This document shows positions 1-7,274 of a DNA stretch of 23,866 bases, one piece after another (the stretch's first letter is position 1; each line of letters starts with the position of its first letter). Under the pieces are notes generated by a model, which saw only the letters and a program-made list of their open reading frames with translations, did not search any database and was not told the origin of the DNA. The stretch is from NCBI GenBank assembly GCA_027306955.1, contig DAHUXX010000178.1, positions 1-23,866 of the forward strand, in the 5' to 3' direction. The DNA is from Acetobacteraceae bacterium (GTDB lineage Bacteria; Pseudomonadota; Alphaproteobacteria; Acetobacterales; Acetobacteraceae). A program made the translations under genes and the position numbers.

Positions 1-2
1 TC

Positions 3-569
3 GCGCGCTTCCTCTGCCGGCATCCGCAGGTGCGGGTCTCGATCGTCGAGGGCTCGCGCGCCGAACTGGTCGAGCCGCTGCGCAACGGCGTCATCGACAT
101 CATGGTGGGCGCGCTGCGCGATCCGCTCGTCGAGCCGGATCTGGTGCAGGAACCGCTGTTCCAGTCCGCCCCGGCGGTCGTCGCGCACCGGGACCATCCG
201 TTGGCAAGAAGCCGGCCGACGCTGGCGCAGCTCGCCGCCTATCCCTGGATCGTCGGGCCGCCTGGCGCGCCGTTGCGCGAGCGGTGGGAGCGGATGTTCG
301 CGCGCGCGGGGCTGGCGCGGCCGCGCGTGCCGGTGGAATCCGGCTCCGTGATGATTATCCGGCAGCTCCTGATCGGGCGTGATTTCCTGACCATGCTGGA
401 CCCCGACCAGGTGGCGGTGGAGCTCGAGGCCGGCTGGCTCACGGCGATCCGCGCGGCACCACCGGGTCTCGAACGCACGATTGGCGTCACCACCCGCACC
501 TCCTGGCGGCCGACGGAGGTGCAGGCGGCGTTCGTAGCGGACCTCAGGGCCGTCGCGAGCGCCGCCTGA
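3..569 (+). CDS. LysR-type transcriptional regulator, C-terminal effector domain (5' partial)
   Basis: The reading frame is already open at the first complete codon (base 3), so the N-terminal helix-turn-helix lies outside the window and only the ligand-binding domain is visible. It begins ARFLCRHPQVRVSIVEG, and the following 'R-A-E-L-V-E-P-L-R-N-G-V-I-D-I-M-V-G-A-L' stretch is typical of the LysR substrate-binding fold in the GbpR-like branch. About 188 residues remain, which fits the usual length of this domain. The gene ends 29 bases before the convergent ligB-type gene. The position next to two sets of protocatechuate dioxygenase genes suggests it senses an aromatic acid or ring-cleavage product and controls the lig genes, but that role is inferred from position only. 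The internal GTG at base 30 is not the true start. Confidence 0.85.
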   Translation, partial: ARFLCRHPQVRVSIVEGSRAELVEPLRNGVIDIMVGALRDPLVEPDLVQEPLFQSAPAVVAHRDHPLARSRPTLAQLAAYPWIVGPPGAPLRERWERMFARAGLARPRVPVESGSVMIIRQLLIGRDFLTMLDPDQVAVELEAGWLTAIRAAPPGLERTIGVTTRTSWRPTEVQAAFVADLRAVASAA

Positions 570-604
570 GCGCGCCGCCGCCTGAGCGCTCCGGCGCCTC
601 AGGC
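561..604. repeat. 13-bp direct repeat and hairpin between convergent genes
   Basis: GCCGCCTGAGCGC occurs at 561-573 and again at 577-589; the first copy contains the LysR stop codon. The second copy also forms the left arm of a hairpin: GCCTGAG (580-586) pairs with CTCAGGC (598-604). The right arm covers the stop codon of the minus-strand ligB-type gene. With no T-run it is at best a weak bidirectional terminator. Confidence 0.4.
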
Positions 605-1438
605 TGGTTCGAGCAGCACCGTCGCCGCCGCGGTGTTAGAGATCGGGAGGTGGTAGTTTCGGTGGATTTCCCTTGCGCCGGGACCGAGCGCCCCGCGGGC
701 GGCGATCCAGTTCAGCACCTCCACGCCCTGCGTGCCGGCGAGGCGAACCATGTCGTGGATCGAGTGCTTCGTCAGCGCATCTGGGTCCGACGCGAGGTGG
801 TCGAGGCAGAAGCGGTCGTAGTCCGGGTTCATGAAGCCGGCACGCTCGCCGTCGAGCTGGTGCGAGAGCCCGCCGGTGCCGATGACGACGATGCGCTCGG
901 CACCCGACCAGCTGGCCAGCGCCTTGTGCACCGAACGGCCGAGGGCGAGGCAGCGCCTCGCCGAGGGCAGCGGGTGCTGCACGGTGTTGATGCCGATGGG
1001 CACCAGCCTGACCGGCCATTCCGCGACCGAGGGATAAGCCAGCTCTATGGGGATGGAGATCGCGTGGTCGACCAGCATCTGCTGGCAGGTGAGGGGGTCG
1101 ATCTCGTCGGCCACGAGCTGTTCGATGACGTGCCAGCTCAGCTCCGGGTGGCCCTTGAAGGGCCGGTAGAGCGGCAGGCCCCAGCCCTCGTCCTCGTTCT
1201 GGTATTCGGCCGCCGCGCCGACCGCGAAGGTGGGCATCTTGTCGAGGAAGAAGTTGAGGCCGTGGTCGTTGGAGAACACCACCGCGACATCCGGCTTCAT
1301 CTTCGCGAGCCATTCGTGGACCTTGGGGAAGCCGTCGAAGAACGGTTTCCAGTAGGGCGTCTGCTGGTCGCCGCGATGGATGGCGCCGCCGATGGCCGGC
1401 ACGTGGCTGGTGAAATAGCCACCAATGATTTCAGCCAT
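599..1438 (-). CDS. Protocatechuate 4,5-dioxygenase beta-type subunit, divergent paralogue (LigB-like)
   Basis: Catalytic subunit of a class III extradiol dioxygenase that opens a catechol-type ring with Fe(II). The 279-residue protein keeps the LigB fold and active-site set: H12 (T-S-H-V-P), H59 (S-N-D-H-G) and E240 as the expected iron ligands, and H193 (G-T-G-G-L-S-H-Q) as the catalytic histidine. The ATG at 1438 was chosen because GAGAGGAA lies just upstream and the protein then starts MAEIIGG like other LigB proteins. It starts one base after the alpha-type gene stops, so the two are co-translated. It differs clearly from the canonical LigB encoded at 3556-4398: the conserved Y-N-D-H-A-S-A-F segment reads S-N-D-H-G-L-N-F. 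A different ring substrate, for example a gallate-like or other protocatechuate analogue, is plausible but cannot be decided from sequence. Confidence 0.85.
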   Translation of the reverse strand: MAEIIGGYFTSHVPAIGGAIHRGDQQTPYWKPFFDGFPKVHEWLAKMKPDVAVVFSNDHGLNFFLDKMPTFAVGAAAEYQNEDEGWGLPLYRPFKGHPELSWHVIEQLVADEIDPLTCQQMLVDHAISIPIELAYPSVAEWPVRLVPIGINTVQHPLPSARRCLALGRSVHKALASWSGAERIVVIGTGGLSHQLDGERAGFMNPDYDRFCLDHLASDPDALTKHSIHDMVRLAGTQGVEVLNWIAARGALGPGAREIHRNYHLPISNTAAATVLLEPA

Positions 1439-1439
1439 C

Positions 1440-1811
1440 TTATGTTCCTCTCGCGTGGTCGAGCAGGTACTGCTTGAACGCCTCGACGGTGCGGCCGGTC
1501 TGCATCGCACCGACGTCCTGGACGTTGAGACCGAAGATGCCGGCGAGCTTGGCGAGGTAGTAGATGTTGCCGCCGGCCGCGATCATGCCGAGAACGTCGC
1601 GCTTCGCGACCGCCTGGCGCTGTTCGGGGGTGAGGTGGAAGCGGCGGCAGTAGGCTTCCTCGTCGGCCAGGAAGGCCTCGCGGTTTTCCTTGTGGTTGAA
1701 CGAGTAGCACATGGCGTTGAGCTGATAGCCCTTGCGCGCGGCGTCGCCGTCGAAGAGCGTGGTGCCGGGGATCGGTTCGGGCCTGGCGCCCGGCTCGGGC
1801 GGTGTCGGCAT
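1440..1811 (-). CDS. Protocatechuate 4,5-dioxygenase alpha-type subunit, divergent paralogue (LigA-like)
   Basis: Small helical alpha subunit that covers the active site of the beta subunit in LigAB-type dioxygenases. The 123-residue protein shows the LigA signature K-G-Y-x-L-N (residues 27-32), the E-N-R-E-A-F and D-E-E-A-Y segments (about 42-54) and A-A-G-G-N-I-Y-Y-L-A-K (78-88). The ATG at 1811 is preferred because GGGAGAA lies just upstream; the frame could be extended to 1868, but that would put coding sequence through the left arm of a large palindrome and the FixK-like box. The C-terminus lacks the G-V-R-S-I-K-G tail of the canonical LigA at 3131-3556. It is followed after one base by the beta-type gene. 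A consensus FixK/FNR box centred 63 bases upstream of the start suggests oxygen-responsive control. Confidence 0.85.
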   Translation of the reverse strand: MPTPPEPGARPEPIPGTTLFDGDAARKGYQLNAMCYSFNHKENREAFLADEEAYCRRFHLTPEQRQAVAKRDVLGMIAAGGNIYYLAKLAGIFGLNVQDVGAMQTGRTVEAFKQYLLDHARGT

Positions 1812-1843
1812 GGATCGTTCTCCCTTACTGCGGTATGCTTCAA

Positions 1844-1903
1844 CTGACGGCATGGCGGGCGAACGCATTGATCTGGATCAACCGGTGCCCGCCATGCCGT
1901 CAG
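1844..1903. repeat. Perfect 17-bp inverted repeat
   Basis: CTGACGGCATGGCGGGC at 1844-1860 is matched exactly by its reverse complement at 1887-1903, with a 26-base loop. The element could form a stable hairpin in RNA from either strand or serve as a two-armed protein site. Its centre (1873.5) nearly coincides with that of the FixK/FNR-type box inside the loop (1874.5). Confidence 0.85.
1868..1881. promoter_or_regulatory. FixK/FNR-type box
   Basis: TTGATCTGGATCAA matches the consensus TTGAT-N4-ATCAA of the FNR/FixK/Anr family exactly, with both half-sites perfect (TTGAT 1868-1872, ATCAA 1877-1881). Its centre lies 63 bases upstream of the ligA-like ATG at 1811 and about 234 bases upstream of ligJ, so the minus-strand dioxygenase pair is the likelier target. 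In alphaproteobacteria such sites are usually bound by FixK or FnrL when oxygen is low. Function here is inferred from the motif alone. Confidence 0.6.
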
Positions 1904-2108
1904 GCCGCCGCCCGGCCGCATGATTCGAAGCAGAATTAGCAGGAGCTTATGGCTGCGTCCGGTTTCTGATTGGCGCGCTCCGTTCGCCGGGGGCAGTGGG
2001 TGGCGCTGCTATGTCTTGCCCGGATGCCTCGGGGCGGGGCAGGCTCGACCCAACGCCGGGCGGCATCGCCTTGTGCCGTGCGGCTGAAGAGAGGGAGGGA
2101 AGTCCGCC

Positions 2109-3134
2109 GTGACGCTCGTCATCGATTGCCATGGGCATTACACCACCGTGCCCGAGGCGCATAACAAATGGCGCGACGCGCAGAAGGCTGCGTTCAAGTC
2201 GGGCCAGCAGGTACCCGCCTATCCCTCGATCTCCGACGACGAGATCCGCGAGAGCATCGAGAAGAACCAGCTCCGCCTCATCCGCGAGCGCGGCGCGGAC
2301 ATGACGATTTTCAGTCCTCGCGCCAGCTCCATGGAGCATCATGTCGGCGACCAGGCGGTCAGCGAGGCGTGGTCGCGGCACTGCAACGACCTCATCGCGC
2401 GCGTGGTGTCGATGTTCCCGGAGACGTTCTTCGGCGTCTGCCAGCTGCCGCAGAACCCGAAGAGCGACCTCGCCGCGTCGATCAGGGAGCTGCGCCGCTG
2501 CGTGGAGCAGCTCGGCTTCATCGGCTGCAACCTCAACCCCGATCCGGGCGGCGGACATTTCGAGCATCCGCCGCTGACGGACCCCTACTGGTACCCGTTC
2601 TACGAGGCGATGGTGGATCTCGACGTGCCGGCGATGATTCATGTCTCGGGTTCCTGCAACCCGGGCCTGCACGCGACCGGCGCGTTCTATATCGCGGCCG
2701 ACACCATCGCGTTCATGCAGCTAATTGAGGGCGACCTGTTCGCGCGCTTTCCCAAGCTGCGCTTCATCATCCCGCATGGCGGTGGCGCGGCGCCGTACCA
2801 TTGGGGGCGCTACCGGGGCCTCGCCGACATGCTGAAGAAGCCGTCGCTGGACCGGCACCTGATGAACAACGTGTTCTTCGATACCTGCGTCTATCACCAG
2901 CCCGGCATCAACCTGCTCGCCGAGGTGATCGAGACCAAGAACATCCTGTTCGCCTCCGAAATGGTCGGCGCGGTGCGGGGGATCGACCCCACGACGGGGC
3001 ATTATTTCGACGACACCAAGCGCTATGTGGACGCGCTGCCGCTGACGCCGGAGCAACGCCACGCGATCTTCGAGGGCAACACGCGGCGGGTCTTCCCGCG
3101 GCTCGACGCCAAGCTGAAGGCGCGCGGGCTGTGA
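2109..3134 (+). CDS. ligJ: 4-oxalomesaconate hydratase (amidohydrolase superfamily)
   Basis: Hydrates 4-oxalomesaconate to 4-carboxy-4-hydroxy-2-oxoadipate in the protocatechuate 4,5-cleavage pathway. The 341-residue protein has the amidohydrolase N-terminal metal motif H8-G-H10, H178 in A-M-I-H-V-S, H223 in I-P-H-G-G-G, and E284 in F-A-S-E-M-V. A glutamate in the last position, where most amidohydrolases have aspartate, is, as I recall, what was reported for LigJ (His-178 and Glu-284 as zinc ligands), and the numbering agrees. The start is GTG at 2109, with a strong site GAGGGAGGGA 8-18 bases upstream. The stop codon overlaps the GTG start of ligA by three bases, making it the first gene of ligJ-ligA-ligB. 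A related decarboxylase of the same superfamily is a less likely alternative. Confidence 0.85.
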   Translation: MTLVIDCHGHYTTVPEAHNKWRDAQKAAFKSGQQVPAYPSISDDEIRESIEKNQLRLIRERGADMTIFSPRASSMEHHVGDQAVSEAWSRHCNDLIARVVSMFPETFFGVCQLPQNPKSDLAASIRELRRCVEQLGFIGCNLNPDPGGGHFEHPPLTDPYWYPFYEAMVDLDVPAMIHVSGSCNPGLHATGAFYIAADTIAFMQLIEGDLFARFPKLRFIIPHGGGAAPYHWGRYRGLADMLKKPSLDRHLMNNVFFDTCVYHQPGINLLAEVIETKNILFASEMVGAVRGIDPTTGHYFDDTKRYVDALPLTPEQRHAIFEGNTRRVFPRLDAKLKARGL

Positions 3135-3556
3135 ACGCGCCGCCGGCCGGGGGGCATTCCGACATCCACGAGTATCTCGAGGAGTTCGAGGATATTCCTG
3201 GTACACGGGTCTACACCGCCGCGCGGGCGCGCAAGGGCTATCACCTCAACCAATTCGCGATGAGCCTGATGAAGCCCGAGAACCGCAAGCGGTGGAAGGA
3301 GAACGAGCGCGCCTATCTCGATGAGTGGCCGATGACAGAGGAGCAGAAGCAGGCGGTGCTGGCGCGCGACTACAACCGCCTGCTCGACCTCGGCGGCAAC
3401 ATCTACTTCCTCGCCAAGGTGTTCTCGACCGACGGGCTGAGCTTCGTGCAGGCGGTCTCGACCATGACCGGCATGGGCGTCGAGGAGTACCAGGCCATGA
3501 TGAACGCCGGCGGTCGCTCGCCCAACGGCGTGCGCTCGATCAAGGGGAAGCGCTGA
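3131..3556 (+). CDS. ligA: Protocatechuate 4,5-dioxygenase alpha subunit
   Basis: Alpha subunit of the heterotetrameric dioxygenase that converts protocatechuate to 4-carboxy-2-hydroxymuconate-6-semialdehyde. The 141-residue protein follows the Sphingobium LigA pattern along its length: I-H-E-Y-L-E-E-F-E-D-I-P-G-T-R-V (12-27), K-G-Y-H-L-N-Q-F-A-M-S-L-M-K (35-48), L-G-G-N-I-Y-F-L-A-K (87-96) and the tail G-G-R-S-P-N-G-V-R-S-I-K-G-K (127-140). The start is GTG at 3131, overlapping the ligJ stop. A longer frame exists upstream but it runs through ligJ in another frame. The TGA shares one base with the ATG of ligB (TGATG), so the two subunits are translationally coupled. Confidence 0.93.
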   Translation: MNAPPAGGHSDIHEYLEEFEDIPGTRVYTAARARKGYHLNQFAMSLMKPENRKRWKENERAYLDEWPMTEEQKQAVLARDYNRLLDLGGNIYFLAKVFSTDGLSFVQAVSTMTGMGVEEYQAMMNAGGRSPNGVRSIKGKR

Positions 3557-4398
3557 TGGCGCGCATCACCGCGGGGGTCGCGACCAGCCATGTGCCGCTG
3601 CTTGGGGTGGCCGTTGACCAGGGCAAGACGGGGGACGCGTATTTCAAGCCGATCTTCGATGGCTACGAGTGGACGAAGCGTTGGGAGGCGGAGCAGAAGC
3701 CGGACGTGATCGTGCTGGTCTACAACGACCATGCGTCGGCCTTCGACATGAAGATCATCCCGACCTTCGCGATTGGCTGCGGCGAGCGCTACAAGCCCGC
3801 GGACGAGGGCTGGGGGCCGCGACCGGTGCCGGAGGTGATCGGGCATCCTGATCTTGCCTGGCACATCGCGCAGAGCCTGATCCTGGATGATTTCGACATG
3901 ACCATCATCAACGAGATGGACGTCGACCACGGGCTGACCGTGCCGCTTTCCATGATGTTCGGCACTCCCGCCGCCTGGCCGGTGAAGATCATTCCGATAG
4001 CGGTCAATGTCGTGACCTACCCGGTACCTTCCGGCAACCGGTGCTGGCTGCTTGGCGAGGCGATACGGCGTGCGGTGCAGAGCTTCCCGGAGGATCTCAA
4101 CGTGCAGGTCTGGGGCACCGGCGGCATGAGTCACCAGCTGCAGGGGCCGCGCGCCGGCCTGATCAATGCCGAATGGGACAACAGCTTTCTCGACGGCATG
4201 ATCGGCGAGAGCGACGCACTGAGGAACATTCCCCATATCGAGTACCTGCGCGAGACCGGCTCCGAGGGGATCGAGATGGTGATGTGGCTGATCATGCGCG
4301 GCGCGCTGGGGAGGAAGACGCGCTGCCTGCACCGCCACTACCACGTGCCGTGCAGTAACACCGCGATTGGTCATCTCGTTCTCGAGCCGGCTGAGTGA
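3556..4398 (+). CDS. ligB: Protocatechuate 4,5-dioxygenase beta subunit
   Basis: Catalytic Fe(II) subunit of protocatechuate 4,5-dioxygenase. The 280-residue protein has every LigB landmark: H12 (A-T-S-H-V-P), H59 (Y-N-D-H-A-S-A-F-D-M), H125 (M-D-V-D-H-G), the catalytic H193 (W-G-T-G-G-M-S-H-Q-L-Q-G-P-R-A-G) and E240 (G-S-E-G-I-E-M-V-M-W). Iron ligands are H12, H59 and E240, two residues offset from the Sphingobium numbering after the first. The match over residues 53-130 is close to the SYK-6 protein, so protocatechuate is the expected substrate. The ATG overlaps the ligA stop by one base. ligC follows after 48 bases, probably in the same transcript. Confidence 0.94.
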   Translation: MARITAGVATSHVPLLGVAVDQGKTGDAYFKPIFDGYEWTKRWEAEQKPDVIVLVYNDHASAFDMKIIPTFAIGCGERYKPADEGWGPRPVPEVIGHPDLAWHIAQSLILDDFDMTIINEMDVDHGLTVPLSMMFGTPAAWPVKIIPIAVNVVTYPVPSGNRCWLLGEAIRRAVQSFPEDLNVQVWGTGGMSHQLQGPRAGLINAEWDNSFLDGMIGESDALRNIPHIEYLRETGSEGIEMVMWLIMRGALGRKTRCLHRHYHVPCSNTAIGHLVLEPAE

Positions 4399-4446
4399 TC
4401 GCGCCGGCCGGGAAGGCCTGATTTTCGTACTGGAGGGACATCGACG

Positions 4447-5403
4447 ATGCGTATCGCTCTCGCCGGGGCCGGCGCGTTCGGGGAAAAGCATCTCGACGGG
4501 CTGAAACACATCGACGGTGTCGAGATCGTCTCTGTGATCAGCCGTACCGCCGAGCAGGCGGCCGCGGTCGCCGCCAAGTACGGCGCGAGACACAGCGGCA
4601 CGGAGCTTGCCGAGGCCCTGGCGCGGCCCGATGTCGATGCCGTGATCCTGTGCACACCGACGCAGATGCATGCGGCGCAGGCGATCGCGTGCATGGATGC
4701 CGGCAAGCACGTACAGGTGGAGATACCGCTCTCGGATTCGTGGGCGGACGCGCAAGCGGTGCTGAAGAAAAGCCGCGAGACGGGCCTCACCTGCATGGTC
4801 GGCCACACGCGGCGCTTCAACCCGAGCCACCAGTGGGTACACAAGCGTATCGTCGCCGGTGAGTTCGCCGTGCAGCAGATGGACGTGCAGACCTATTTCT
4901 TTCGCCGCAGGAACATGAACGCGAAGGGCGAGCCGCGCAGCTGGACCGACCATCTGCTGTGGCACCACGCCGCGCACACGATCGACCTGTTCGCCTACCA
5001 GGCTGGGCGCATCGTCAAAGCTGGCGCGATCCAGGGGCCGAAGCACAAGGAACTTGGCATCGCCATGGACATGTCGATCCAGTTGAAGAGCGAGACGGGG
5101 GCGCTCTGCACGCTTTCGCTTTCCTTCAACAATGACGGGCCGCTCGGCACGTTCTTCCGCTACATCGGCGACACCGGCACCTATATCGCGCGCTATGACG
5201 ACCTGGTGAACGGCAAGGAAGAAAAGATCGACGTCTCCAGGGTCGATGTCAGCATGAACGGGATCGAGCTGCAGGACCGCGAGTTTGTCGCGGCGATCCG
5301 CGAGAGGCGCGAGCCCAATTCGTCGGTTGCGCAGGTGCTCGATTGCTACCGCGTGATCGGCGAACTCGCGGCGAGCCTCGAAGCGCAGGACGGCTGGTAC
5401 TGA
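4447..5403 (+). CDS. ligC: 4-carboxy-2-hydroxymuconate-6-semialdehyde dehydrogenase (Gfo/Idh/MocA family)
   Basis: Oxidises the semialdehyde product of LigAB, in its hemiacetal form, to 2-pyrone-4,6-dicarboxylate with NAD(P)+. The 318-residue protein starts MRIALAGAGAFGEKHLDG, with the nucleotide-binding motif G-A-G-A-F-G at 7-12. The Gfo/Idh/MocA features C-T-P-T-Q-M-H (69-75) and V-E-I-P-L (91-95) follow, and W-T-D-H-L-L-W-H-H-A-A-H (about 175-186) is characteristic of LigC. GGAGGGA stands about 10 bases before the ATG. It is the last gene of the ligJABC group and converges on livM with a 4-base gap. The pathway's next enzyme, PDC hydrolase LigI, is not in the window. Confidence 0.92.
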   Translation: MRIALAGAGAFGEKHLDGLKHIDGVEIVSVISRTAEQAAAVAAKYGARHSGTELAEALARPDVDAVILCTPTQMHAAQAIACMDAGKHVQVEIPLSDSWADAQAVLKKSRETGLTCMVGHTRRFNPSHQWVHKRIVAGEFAVQQMDVQTYFFRRRNMNAKGEPRSWTDHLLWHHAAHTIDLFAYQAGRIVKAGAIQGPKHKELGIAMDMSIQLKSETGALCTLSLSFNNDGPLGTFFRYIGDTGTYIARYDDLVNGKEEKIDVSRVDVSMNGIELQDREFVAAIRERREPNSSVAQVLDCYRVIGELAASLEAQDGWY

Positions 5404-5407
5404 ACCG

Positions 5408-6367
5408 CTAGCGCAGGAAGCGCGAGACGATGCGACCCGGCGGCGAGAGCCCGCGCGGGCGCCATAGCAGAGAGATGGCGATCGTGACACCGATGGCGAC
5501 GATGCGCAGCGAGGCGCCGCCAGTCGCCATGGATGGCGGCAGGATGGCGGCGAAGAGACTTCCGGCCGCGCTCCAAAGGCCCCAGATCGCGAACGCCCCG
5601 AAAAGGGCGCCGCGGTGGCTGCCGACGCCGCCGACCACCAGCATTGCCCAGACCTGGAAGGTCAGGATGGGAACGAAATTGCCGGGGGCGATGTAGCCGA
5701 TAAGGCTCGCCTGAACGGCGCCGGCGAGTCCCATCGCCGCCGCGCCGAGCGCCATCGCCTGGATGCGCAGGCGGCGCGGATCGCAGCCGAGCGAGGCGGC
5801 GGCGGCCTCGTCCTGCGCGAGTGCCCTGAGTGCCCTGCCGAACGGGCCGGCGGTGATGCGGTCGATCACGAGCCAGGCGGCGCCGGCGGCCAAGGCGGTG
5901 ATCGCGAGATCAAGGAGGCCGCGCGCGAGCCCGCCGGGCGGAACGGCGGCGAGAAGGTGCGGGATGAAGGCAATGCCGAACGGCCCGCCGGTCAGCCCCT
6001 GCGCGTTCGCCGCCAGCTCGTGCAGCGCGACGGCGATGCCGAACGTTCCGATAGCAAGATAATCGGCACGCAAGCGCAGCGTGGCTACGCCCACAACGGC
6101 AGCGGAGGCGGCGGAGGCGAGCACGGCCCCTGCCCAGCCCACCAGCACCGGCAGGCCGAGTCCGCCGACATGGCCCGGTCCCGGCGCGCCGTGCCAGGGC
6201 GGCACAGTGAGCAGCGCGGAGACGTAGGCGCCGATGCCAACGAAGCCCGCGACGCCGACATTGAACAGGCCCGCGAAGCCCCATTGTACGTTGAGCCCGA
6301 GCACGGCGATGAAATTGACCAGCACCTCGGTGAGGAAAAACGCGAGGTAGGACAGCGTGCCGGTCAT
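5408..6367 (-). CDS. livM: Branched-chain amino acid-type ABC transporter permease (LivM family)
   Basis: One of two inner-membrane permeases of a Liv/HAAT-type ABC importer. The 319-residue protein is almost entirely hydrophobic, with about eight to nine likely membrane segments. It carries the family landmarks G-L-N-V-Q-W-G-F-A-G-L-F-N-V-G (about 24-38), L-R-A-D-Y-L-A-I-G-T-F-G (about 98-109) and the cytoplasmic coupling-helix region G-R-A-L-R-A-L-A-Q-D-E-A-A-A (about 177-190). It starts four bases after livH ends and is the last gene of livG-livF-livH-livM. The name gives the family and not the substrate. Transporters of this type also import aromatic acids and amides, and the neighbouring lig cluster makes such a substrate possible. 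Confidence 0.88.
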   Translation of the reverse strand: MTGTLSYLAFFLTEVLVNFIAVLGLNVQWGFAGLFNVGVAGFVGIGAYVSALLTVPPWHGAPGPGHVGGLGLPVLVGWAGAVLASAASAAVVGVATLRLRADYLAIGTFGIAVALHELAANAQGLTGGPFGIAFIPHLLAAVPPGGLARGLLDLAITALAAGAAWLVIDRITAGPFGRALRALAQDEAAAASLGCDPRRLRIQAMALGAAAMGLAGAVQASLIGYIAPGNFVPILTFQVWAMLVVGGVGSHRGALFGAFAIWGLWSAAGSLFAAILPPSMATGGASLRIVAIGVTIAISLLWRPRGLSPPGRIVSRFLR

Positions 6368-6371
6368 TGCC

Positions 6372-7274
6372 TCAGCGTTCCATGCCGAACAGGCCCTGCG
6401 GGCGCACGAGCAGCACCGCGAGCAGCAACAGGAAGGCGACGCCGCCGCGCCAGGCGGCGCCGATGAACGGCACCGCGAGTGCCTCCGCGACGCCCACGAT
6501 CATGCCGCCGGCGAGCGCGCCGGGCACGCTGCCGACGCCGCCGAGGATGACGCCGGCGAACAGCGGCAGCAGCAGGTCGAAGCCCATGTAGGGGCGGATC
6601 TGCACGGTGAGGCCGAGGAACACGCCGGCAAGTGCCGCGAGCCCGCCGCCGAGCCACCAGGTGGCGCGCACCACGCGCGCGGGGTCGATGCCGGCCACGC
6701 GCGCGAGCGCCGGGTTCTCGGCCACGGCGCGCATGGCGCGCCCCATCGCGGTACGGGTGAGGAGGATGTGCAGCGCGATGCCGGCGACGCCCGCCAGCAC
6801 GACGACGGCGAGCTGATCCGGGGTGGCGCGCACACTGAACCCGAGCGGCATCGCGATCTGCAGGTCGTGGCTGTAATATTTCGGCTCTGGCGTGAAGGCG
6901 AACTCGATCAGGCTGCGCACCGCGAGCGAGGCGCCGAAGCTCGCCATCACCAGTACGATCTCCTCGCCGCGCCGGCGCAGGCGGCGAAACAGCAGCCAGT
7001 CCAGCAGCAGCGCCAGCGCGCCGGTGGCGGCCATGGCGACGGGCAGCGCGATGATCAGCGGCCAGCCGAAGGAGAACGGGCCGATGCCGCTGCCGCCGAG
7101 GAACTGCGACAGCGCGCCGGCGACCACCAGGGCCGCGTAGGCGCCGACCGTGAGAAAGTCGCCATGCACGAAATTGGCGAAGCGCAGGATGGAATAGGCA
7201 AGGGTCAGCCCGACCCCGCCGAGACCGAGCAGCGCGCCGGTGAGGATGCCGTCGGCGAGGAATTGCGGGTTCAT
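6372..7274 (-). CDS. livH: Branched-chain amino acid-type ABC transporter permease (LivH family)
   Basis: Second inner-membrane permease of the Liv-type importer, forming a heterodimer with the LivM-like protein. The 300-residue product begins with a membrane segment followed by G-L-T-L-A-Y-S-I-L-R-F-A-N-F-V-H-G-D-F (about 22-40), a hallmark of LivH. It has the coupling motif G-R-A-M-R-A-V-A-E-N-P-A-L-A (about 176-189) and a late A-G-V-I-L-G-G-V-G-S-V-P-G-A (about 240-253). It ends L-V-R-P-Q-G-L-F-G, also typical. The ATG overlaps the livF stop in an ATGA junction, so expression is coupled to the ATPase genes. Confidence 0.9.
   Translation of the reverse strand: MNPQFLADGILTGALLGLGGVGLTLAYSILRFANFVHGDFLTVGAYAALVVAGALSQFLGGSGIGPFSFGWPLIIALPVAMAATGALALLLDWLLFRRLRRRGEEIVLVMASFGASLAVRSLIEFAFTPEPKYYSHDLQIAMPLGFSVRATPDQLAVVVLAGVAGIALHILLTRTAMGRAMRAVAENPALARVAGIDPARVVRATWWLGGGLAALAGVFLGLTVQIRPYMGFDLLLPLFAGVILGGVGSVPGALAGGMIVGVAEALAVPFIGAAWRGGVAFLLLLAVLLVRPQGLFGMER

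Larger units (their letters stand above)
1812..2108. promoter_or_regulatory. Divergent control region between the two lig operons
   Basis: This 297-base stretch separates the minus-strand ligAB-like pair from the plus-strand ligJABC operon and must hold promoters for both. Visible elements are the 17-bp inverted repeat with a FixK/FNR-type box in its loop (1844-1903), a small dyad ATTC-N6-GAAT at 1923-1936 that could be a regulator half-site, and a strong purine-rich ribosome binding site at 2091-2101 before the GTG start of ligJ. A tiny frame, ATG GCT GCG TCC GGT TTC TGA, follows AGGAG near 1950, but nothing supports its being a real leader peptide. I saw no convincing -35/-10 pair. Confidence 0.55.

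Noticed and set aside
1812..1868. N-terminal extension of the minus-strand ligA-like gene to 1868 (M-R-S-P-A-M-P-S).
   Set aside because: It would run through the palindrome arm to the FixK-type box, has no ribosome site, and the family protein fits from ATG 1811 with GGGAGAA upstream.
1945..1970. Six-residue leader peptide (ATG GCT GCG TCC GGT TTC TGA) before ligJ.
   Set aside because: There is only three-base spacing to AGGAG, no regulatory codon run and no attenuator structure after it.
3403..5490. Very long open frame (695 codons) on the minus strand opposite ligB and ligC.
   Set aside because: It is antisense to two well-recognised genes, its translation is rich in R, H and A as expected of shadows in GC-rich DNA, and it resembles no family.
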